From Oxalobacteraceae bacterium UBA5157 (GTDB lineage: Bacteria; Pseudomonadota; Gammaproteobacteria; Burkholderiales; Burkholderiaceae_D): a stretch of DNA of 11,715 bases. Under the pieces are notes generated by a model. That model did no database searches and was not told the DNA's origin. It saw only the letters and a program-made list of their open reading frames with translations. The position numbers were made by a program, and so were the translations under genes. The stretch is taken from contig DHXL01000393.1 of the NCBI GenBank assembly GCA_002415335.1, positions 1 to 11,715 of the forward strand, given 5' to 3'. Below, piece after piece: positions 6,714 to 11,715 of this stretch (position 1 is the first letter of the stretch; the number at the start of each line of letters is the position of its first letter).

Positions 6714-8058
6714 GGCGGCCACCCTACTCGCACAGACGGCGCAGCCGCCGTCCAGAATCCTTTGCGTCGATGACGAGCCAAATATCCTGTCGTCGTTGCG
6801 CCGCCTGTTCCGCGCCCAAGGCTATCAGGTGCTGACCGCGGAAAGCGGCAGCGCCGGCTTGAAAATTCTCGAGACCGAGTCGGTCGACCTCGTCATTTCC
6901 GATATGCGCATGCCGGAAATGGATGGCGCCCGTTTTCTCGAACATGTACGCGAACGGTGGCCGGATACGCTGCGCTTGCTATTGACTGGCTACGCCGATA
7001 TTCAGTCGATCCTGAACGCAATCAATCGTGGCGAAATTTATCGCTACATCACCAAACCGTGGGACGACAACGACATCGTGCTGGTGGTGCGCCATGCATT
7101 GGAGCGCCAGGTCATGCTGCATGAACAACAGCGACTGGAAGCGCTGACGCAGCACCAAAATGAAGAACTGAAATCATTGAACGCCAGCCTGGAAGAAAAA
7201 GTCGAGGCACGCACCGTGGCGCTGAAGAAAGCGCACGATGAACTGCTGGGCTTTAATGAAAGACTCAAGATAAATTTCCTGACTTCAATCAAGGTATTCT
7301 CGAATTTGATTGAAATGCGGGGTAATAATCTCGCCGGCCATTCACGCCGGGTCGCGGACCTGGCGCGCCGAATCGCGGTAAAAATGAGATTGGATGCGCG
7401 CGAGACGCAAGAGATATTCATCGCCGGCCTGCTGCACAACATCGGCAAGATCGGGTTCTCGGATGACTTGCTTGCGATGCCGGTCACACTGATGAATGGC
7501 GACAATCTTGGCCAGTACCGCAAATATCCGGAGCGCGGCGAACAGCTATTAATGCCGCTGGAAGACTTGCGCGGTGCCGCAGCCAGTGTGCGGTCGCATC
7601 AGGAGCGCTTCGACGGCACAGGTTTTCCGGACCGCTTGTCGGGCTTTGACATCCCGACCGGTGCGCGCATACTGGCGCTCGCCAGCGATTACGACAACCT
7701 GCAGATTGGCACGCTGGCACAACGCAACCTGCGGCCCGAGGAAGCCGCTGCCGTGATCCTGCAGAGCCGCGGCAAGCGTTACGACCCATTGGTCGTCAAT
7801 GCCTTTCAGGAGATCCTCAACGGTAGCGGCAATAGCGGCGGCAGAGACGTCGTCGCGCCAGACCCGGAAGAGCAAGTCACGGTGGCCGGCCTGCGCGCCG
7901 GAATGGTGACGGCGCGTGATTTGATCACGCGCGACGGATTCCTGTTGCTGTCGGCGGACCATGTATTAAACGAGCACTTGATCAAACAAATTCTGGCTTT
8001 TGAAAAATCATCGGGTTCACCCCTCACCCTGTATGTTCGTCCGGAACGGAAAAAATAA
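6706..8058 (+). CDS. Response regulator, REC + degenerate HD-GYP + C-terminal GMxL module
   Basis: The protein is 450 aa; ATG 6706 has AGAGGA 8 nt upstream and overlaps the kinase stop. The receiver (~17-135) is complete: D22/D23, phospho-acceptor D66 in SDMRMP, T94, K117 in TKPWDD. A coiled coil (~140-190) leads to an HD-GYP domain (~195-350). H212 and H244 are kept, but the HD aspartate is N245 (LLHNIGK), the usual HP histidine is Y274 (RKYPERG), HHE is H298-Q299-E, GYP is GFP and the late AD motif is A-S327. Several metal ligands are thus missing, so c-di-GMP hydrolysis is unlikely. The C-terminus (~385-445, AGLRAGMVTARDLITRDGF) repeats the module of the 106-aa protein at 3967. It probably acts as a phosphorylation-dependent binding or scaffold protein rather than an enzyme. 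Confidence 0.9.
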   Translation: MVEAATLLAQTAQPPSRILCVDDEPNILSSLRRLFRAQGYQVLTAESGSAGLKILETESVDLVISDMRMPEMDGARFLEHVRERWPDTLRLLLTGYADIQSILNAINRGEIYRYITKPWDDNDIVLVVRHALERQVMLHEQQRLEALTQHQNEELKSLNASLEEKVEARTVALKKAHDELLGFNERLKINFLTSIKVFSNLIEMRGNNLAGHSRRVADLARRIAVKMRLDARETQEIFIAGLLHNIGKIGFSDDLLAMPVTLMNGDNLGQYRKYPERGEQLLMPLEDLRGAAASVRSHQERFDGTGFPDRLSGFDIPTGARILALASDYDNLQIGTLAQRNLRPEEAAAVILQSRGKRYDPLVVNAFQEILNGSGNSGGRDVVAPDPEEQVTVAGLRAGMVTARDLITRDGFLLLSADHVLNEHLIKQILAFEKSSGSPLTLYVRPERKK

Positions 8059-8588
8059 TGAGACGGCTTCTATTGTTGGACGACGAGATCAACGTACTGC
8101 ATGCACTGCAGCGCACTTTGCATCATTGTTTTCCCGGTGAAGAAATACGAACGGAGATTTTTTCCGAACCGGAACTGGCTTTGCTGCGCAGCGGAGAGGT
8201 TCCATTTGATGTCGTCATCTCGGACTATCGCATGCTGTCCATGAATGGCGTCGAATTCCTGAAGGCAATCAAGGGCATTCAGCCGGATGCGGTGCGTCTG
8301 CTGCTCACGGCTTCAACCGAATTCGACACGGTGATGAAGGCGATCAATCAGGCCGAAGTGTTCCGCTATATCGCCAAGCCCTGGTTGGCGGACGAACTTC
8401 AGAAAACCATACAGCTTGCCTTTGTCCGGCGCGACCAAGCCATGGACGATCGCCGGCTCGCCGACGAGACCCGCGCCAAACAGGGGGAACTGACGCCGCA
8501 AGAGGTGGAAGCCAGACGGCTTGAAGCGCAAGAGCCGGGAATCATGCAAGTAAAATGGGGGCCGGATGGATCGGTGCAACTTGATTGA
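8058..8588 (+). CDS. Single-domain response regulator with conserved-looking C-terminal tail
   Basis: This 176-aa protein's ATG shares one base with the previous stop (TAATG), implying translational re-initiation. The receiver spans residues ~1-125: LLLLDDE acidic pair, phospho-acceptor in SDYRML, LLLTAST, and Lys in YIAKPW. No output domain follows, only a charged helical linker and a tail ending GIMQVKWGPDGSVQLD. The regulator may act by protein contact or as a phosphate sink. The YIAKPW region matches the other two receivers of the operon (FLTKPWDD, YITKPWDD), suggesting a common kinase. The final 47 bp overlap the 3' end of the minus-strand kinase gene. Confidence 0.9.
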   Translation: MRRLLLLDDEINVLHALQRTLHHCFPGEEIRTEIFSEPELALLRSGEVPFDVVISDYRMLSMNGVEFLKAIKGIQPDAVRLLLTASTEFDTVMKAINQAEVFRYIAKPWLADELQKTIQLAFVRRDQAMDDRRLADETRAKQGELTPQEVEARRLEAQEPGIMQVKWGPDGSVQLD

Positions 8589-10125
8589 CGGCACCCATCA
8601 TCGGCTCCGGCGGCTCGACCGGCAGGTGCACCGTAAAGCGCGTTCCGTTGCCGAGCTCACTGTCCACTTCGATACGGCCACCGTGCTTGTTGACGATGTT
8701 GTAAGACAGCGATAATCCGAGTCCGGTGCCTTGCCCGACTGCTTTCGTGGTAAAGAACGGTTCGAAGATGCGTGTCAGGTTTTCAGGTGCAATGCCGACG
8801 CCATTGTCACCGATCTCAATCCACACCCAATCATTCGCCGCGCCCGTGCGTATCGTGATCACTCCGGTCTCCTTGATCGCATGCGATGCGTTGACGATGA
8901 GGTTCATGAAAACCTGGTTCAACTGCGATGCCAGGCATTTCACCATCGGCAATTTCCCGTATTGCTTCTCGACGGTCGCCTTGTACTTGAATTCGTTATT
9001 GGCAATATTAAGGGTGCTATCGAGGCCGTGATGCAGATCCGCCACTTGCCAGTCCGTTTCGCCGACATGTGAGAAATCCTTGAGCGATTGCACAATGTCC
9101 TTGACCCGCTTCAATCCATCCATCGACTCCTTCACGAGCTCGGTCACATCGTTTTTCAGGTAATCGAGATCGGCCTGCTTTTTCACGTCAGCAATCGCGG
9201 TTGCTATCTCGGGGTGATCGAGCAGTGGCGTCAACGCGAGATCGTAGCCGTCAATGACCGTGAACAGCGTCGCCACATAATTGCGCAGGCTGCTCATATT
9301 GGAATTGACAAAGCCAACGGGATTGTTGATTTCATGTGCAATGCCGGCGGCGAGCTGGCCGATCGACGCCATCTTCTCCGACTGCAGCAATTGCGCCTGC
9401 GCCTGCTGTAATTTCTCAATCAATAATTGCTGTTCTTCACCCTTTTTGTGCAGCGTTTCCTCCATCACCTTACGGTCGGTGATATCGGTCAGCGAACCTA
9501 TCACTTCCAGCGGATTGCCGTCGCCATCCCTGATCAAACGCAAGGTATCGTGCATCCACAAATAACGCCCGTCGCTGTTCCGAAAACGATACTCATATGC
9601 CCGCTGTCCCTCGGAAAACACCAGCGCCAAACTAGAGAAGATCGTCGGAACATCGTCCGGGTGAATATGGTTGAACCAGAAATTGGGGTCGGCCACCATC
9701 TCTTCCGGCTCGTATCCCAGCACGCGCGACGCGTTGTCGCTGACGAAATTCATTTTGAAATCACCGGTAGGGACACTGCTGTAAATGATGGCCGGTGTGT
9801 TGGCGATCAAATACTTCAATCGTGCATTGACCTTGGCCGATCCTTGTTCGCCGGCTACGCCGCCTGCGTCGATTTGCTGTGCGGCGTCCGGCCTCGCCTC
9901 CATCTTCGAGCGCAGTCGTTCGAACAGCACATGCAAATTCCGGGCAAGAGCGGTCAACTGATCGTTGCCCTCTAACGGCAGCGGCGCATTCCAATTGCCT
10001 TGTATCGCAGCATCGACCGCCGAGGTCAATGCGCTGAAACGTACAGCCGGCGATGCTTGTGCGGCAGTAGGCGCCGGGCTCGGGGCAGGATGTGCGGCAC
10101 TGAAGTCTTCATACTGGTTTGTCAT
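8542..10125 (-). CDS. Soluble PAS-domain sensor histidine kinase, paralogous to the operon kinase
   Basis: The protein is 527 aa from ATG 10125 (MTNQYEDFSAAHP). After a Pro/Ala-rich N-terminus, residues ~31-76 resemble a HAMP-like helix pair (ALTSAVDAAIQGNW, then LTALARNLHVLFERL), though no membrane segment precedes it. A PAS_3-type domain follows (~103-219: FVSDNASRVLGYEPEEM, HIHPDDVP, EYRFRNSDGRYLWMHD, GSLTDITDRK), then a coiled coil, the H-box with H264 in AHEINNP, and HATPase_c motifs NQVFMNLIVN, GDNGVGI, FFTTK and GTGLGLSLS. From the H-box on it aligns almost without gaps to the kinase at 5142-6713. The upstream frame has only a TTG at 10206 as alternative start; a possible SD (AAGG) lies an unusually long 16 nt before ATG. 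The last codons overlap the 3' end of the plus-strand regulator. Confidence 0.92.
   Translation of the reverse strand: MTNQYEDFSAAHPAPSPAPTAAQASPAVRFSALTSAVDAAIQGNWNAPLPLEGNDQLTALARNLHVLFERLRSKMEARPDAAQQIDAGGVAGEQGSAKVNARLKYLIANTPAIIYSSVPTGDFKMNFVSDNASRVLGYEPEEMVADPNFWFNHIHPDDVPTIFSSLALVFSEGQRAYEYRFRNSDGRYLWMHDTLRLIRDGDGNPLEVIGSLTDITDRKVMEETLHKKGEEQQLLIEKLQQAQAQLLQSEKMASIGQLAAGIAHEINNPVGFVNSNMSSLRNYVATLFTVIDGYDLALTPLLDHPEIATAIADVKKQADLDYLKNDVTELVKESMDGLKRVKDIVQSLKDFSHVGETDWQVADLHHGLDSTLNIANNEFKYKATVEKQYGKLPMVKCLASQLNQVFMNLIVNASHAIKETGVITIRTGAANDWVWIEIGDNGVGIAPENLTRIFEPFFTTKAVGQGTGLGLSLSYNIVNKHGGRIEVDSELGNGTRFTVHLPVEPPEPMMGAVNQVAPIHPAPILLA
8561..8611. terminator. Imperfect inverted repeat at the convergent gene junction (weak terminator candidate)
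   Basis: Outer arms GCCGGA (8561-8566) and TCCGGC (8606-8611) enclose GAT-c-GGTGC (8569-8577) and GCACC-c-ATC (8591-8599), about 14 pairs with small internal loops and a 13-nt apical loop. It spans the stop of the plus-strand regulator and lies just inside the minus-strand kinase gene. No T-tract follows on either side, so an intrinsic terminator is doubtful; it is the only stem-like element seen where the two transcripts meet. Confidence 0.25.
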
Positions 10126-10254
10126 AGTGGCAATCGAATCACCTTCCCCGATCTTCGCGATCAAGATGCAATTCAGGGATGAATAACACCGGCATCCGCA
10201 AGGCAAGTATGTGCTGGCTTGACCCGAGTGGTTTTCTAGATTATTCCCAATAAA
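10126..10254 (-). other. 129-bp gap between the two minus-strand signalling genes
   Basis: This lies between the GGDEF-EAL stop at 10255 and the kinase ATG at 10125. I see no strong promoter or G/C-rich terminator stem. A weak AT-rich near-palindrome (10239-10256, around TATTCCCAATA) abuts the stop codon. The genes may be co-transcribed, but the gap is long enough to hold a promoter for the kinase. Confidence 0.4.
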
Positions 10255-11715
10255 TCATTGCACGGCAACCATATTTTTCGGCAATCCCTGGCAGAGACCT
10301 GATTGCGCCTGGGTGGGCGCGAGCGGATGGGATATATAGAATCCTTGAATCTCATCGCAGAGCAGTTCTCTCAAAATATCCAGCTGCTCTTTCTTTTCGA
10401 CGCCTTCGGCCACGACCCGCATGCCGAGCGCATGCGCCATGGTGATAATGGCCGAAAAAAATACCTGTTCATGCTTGCCCTTCCCCAATTGCTCAGTAAA
10501 CGATTTGTCAACTTTCAAGATGTCGAAATCGAGTCGCTGCAGCTTGGACAAGGACGAGTATCCCGTGCCAAAATCGTCGACCAGAAGCTTGATTCCCAGT
10601 CCATGAATCACATTGATGGCATCCGAGACGTCTTCAATGTTTCCCATGACGGCGGATTCGGTGAGCTCCACTTCTACAAGGCTCGCGTCAATCGCATGTT
10701 TCGCCAACGCGTCGAACAGCATCTTCGGGATATCGGCTTCGTTGAACTGGCGTGATGAAACATTGATGGAGACTGGAACCATCGGCCCACCATCTCTCAT
10801 CCACTTTCCTATCTGCGCGCACACCTTGTCGATAACCAGCTCGCCCAGTTCAAGAATAAGTCCTGTCTCCTCGGCCAGTGGGATGAATTCCCGCGGCTCG
10901 ATCAAGCCCTCCGAAGGATGCATCCAGCGCACCAATGCTTCCATGCTGGAAGTGCGGCCAGTAGCCATGTCGAGACGCGCCTGGTAGTACATGATGAACT
11001 GGTCGTTCTCTATCGCGTAACGAAGGTCGGATTCCCGCTTCATGCGACTTTGCAGCGCGTCATAGAAAGCCGGATTGAAGAACTGGTAGTAGTGTTTTCC
11101 TCTCGTCTTGACCGCATACATCGCGATGTCGGCATTTTGCAGCAGCGCACCGGCATCCTTGGCGTCATTCGGAAAAATGCTGATACCAATGGAAGTCCCG
11201 ATCGAGGCGACACCTTGACGCACGCGGAATATTTCCTTGAAAGCGTGAAGCACGCGCTCCGCGACATGGGCCGCGTCAGACTCCTGCCGGATCTCCTCCA
11301 GAATGACGATAAACTCGTCGCCTCCGAGACGGGCAACATTGTCATGCGGCCTGACCGCTTCCTTCAGCCGGCGCCCGGCATTGCGCAGTATGTCGTCGCC
11401 TGCCGCGTGACCAAGTCTGTCGTTAACTTCTTTGAAGCCGTCCAGATCGATGAACAGGACCGCCAACATGCCATTACAGGAAGCGGCGCGAGCGACTACA
11501 TCCGGCAGAAAAGTGTTTACCCATGAACGGTTTGGCAATCCTGTGAGCAGGTCTTCGTTGCTGCGTTGCTCCAGATTTCTCAAATGCTGTTTTTCATGCG
11601 TAATATCCCGTAGCGTGACGGCAAGGTCACCGTCTGACTTCACGGCCTTGAACTGCACAAACCGCTCATGACCGCGCGTGTCGACCGGCAGTGCCAGTTC
11701 ACCTTCGTACCTGCC
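10255..11715 (-). CDS. PAS-GGDEF-EAL protein, both catalytic motifs intact (partial, N-terminus off the right edge)
   Basis: The reverse frame is open from the window edge, giving 486 visible residues before the TGA at 10255. The first ~40 (GRYEGELALPVDTRG to TLRDITHEK) are the end of a PAS domain, so the true start lies outside; a GTG at 11658 is internal. GGDEF follows with DLDGFKEVNDRLGH, intact GGDEF at visible residues 131-135, and an RPHD inhibitory I-site five residues before it. EAL is also complete: E259-A-L, NVSSRQF, ELTES, DDFGTGYSSL, LKVDKSF, AEGVE, DEIQGF. It is therefore predicted to be able to make and break c-di-GMP, with net direction set by the sensory part. It is upstream of the minus-strand kinase in the same direction and may share its transcript. 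Confidence 0.93.
   Translation of the reverse strand, partial: GRYEGELALPVDTRGHERFVQFKAVKSDGDLAVTLRDITHEKQHLRNLEQRSNEDLLTGLPNRSWVNTFLPDVVARAASCNGMLAVLFIDLDGFKEVNDRLGHAAGDDILRNAGRRLKEAVRPHDNVARLGGDEFIVILEEIRQESDAAHVAERVLHAFKEIFRVRQGVASIGTSIGISIFPNDAKDAGALLQNADIAMYAVKTRGKHYYQFFNPAFYDALQSRMKRESDLRYAIENDQFIMYYQARLDMATGRTSSMEALVRWMHPSEGLIEPREFIPLAEETGLILELGELVIDKVCAQIGKWMRDGGPMVPVSINVSSRQFNEADIPKMLFDALAKHAIDASLVEVELTESAVMGNIEDVSDAINVIHGLGIKLLVDDFGTGYSSLSKLQRLDFDILKVDKSFTEQLGKGKHEQVFFSAIITMAHALGMRVVAEGVEKKEQLDILRELLCDEIQGFYISHPLAPTQAQSGLCQGLPKNMVAVQ

Noticed and set aside
8726..9975. Plus-strand open frames opposite the second kinase (up to 182 codons)
   Set aside because: They are antisense to a complete kinase with all motifs, and their translations show no domain features.
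10126..10206. TTG-initiated 27-residue extension of the second kinase
   Set aside because: It is Cys-rich, unlike a kinase N-terminus, and lacks an SD; ATG 10125 is preferred although its SD spacing is long.
10239..10256. AT-rich near-palindrome at the GGDEF-EAL stop as a terminator
   Set aside because: The stem would be mostly A:U with mismatches and no U-tract; not supportable as a terminator.

Overview
The window is most consistent with a betaproteobacterium (Burkholderiales, possibly Oxalobacteraceae). This rests on moderate-to-high GC coding DNA, tightly packed genes with ATGA/TAATG-type junctions, and the mix of PAS/GGDEF/EAL, HDOD, HD-GYP and soluble HEINNP-type histidine kinase genes. 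The genus cannot be set by eye. I see no tRNA, rRNA, CRISPR array, insertion sequence or transposase.

Layout. (1) 1-336 on the minus strand is the 5' part of an Lrp/AsnC-family regulator running off the left edge. It is divergent from an Asp/Glu-racemase-superfamily gene at 532-1245, and the two share an AT-rich 195-bp control region. (2) From about 1412 to 8588 on the plus strand lie six genes with gaps of +8, -4, +12, -8 and -1 bp, almost certainly one operon. They encode a PAS(LOV-like)-GGDEF-EAL-REC-coil-PAS protein, a 106-aa stand-alone GMxL-type module, an HDOD protein, a soluble PAS histidine kinase, a REC-HD-GYP-GMxL response regulator, and a single-REC regulator with a distinctive tail. 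(3) On the minus strand, converging on this operon and overlapping its last gene by 47 bp, are a second soluble PAS histidine kinase (8542-10125) and, upstream of it, a PAS-GGDEF-EAL protein (10255 to beyond the right edge).

How the genes may work together. The region holds two closely related soluble kinases, three receiver domains and several c-di-GMP-type output domains, with no DNA-binding output in the operon or the convergent genes. The simplest inference is a cytoplasmic phosphorelay controlling c-di-GMP turnover or sensing. Enzymatic competence is unevenly spread. The operon's GGDEF is degenerate but its EAL is intact. The HD-GYP has lost several metal ligands, while the neighbouring HDOD protein keeps an HD-like residue set. 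The minus-strand GGDEF-EAL protein keeps both catalytic motifs and an RxxD inhibitory site. The operon therefore looks biased towards c-di-GMP breakdown (EAL) plus non-catalytic, scaffold-like HD domains, with possible synthesis coming from the convergent unit.

The strongest candidate for something under-described is the operon as a whole: a receiver placed behind an EAL domain, a free and a fused copy of the same small module, and a dead HD-GYP paired with an HD-retaining HDOD protein.
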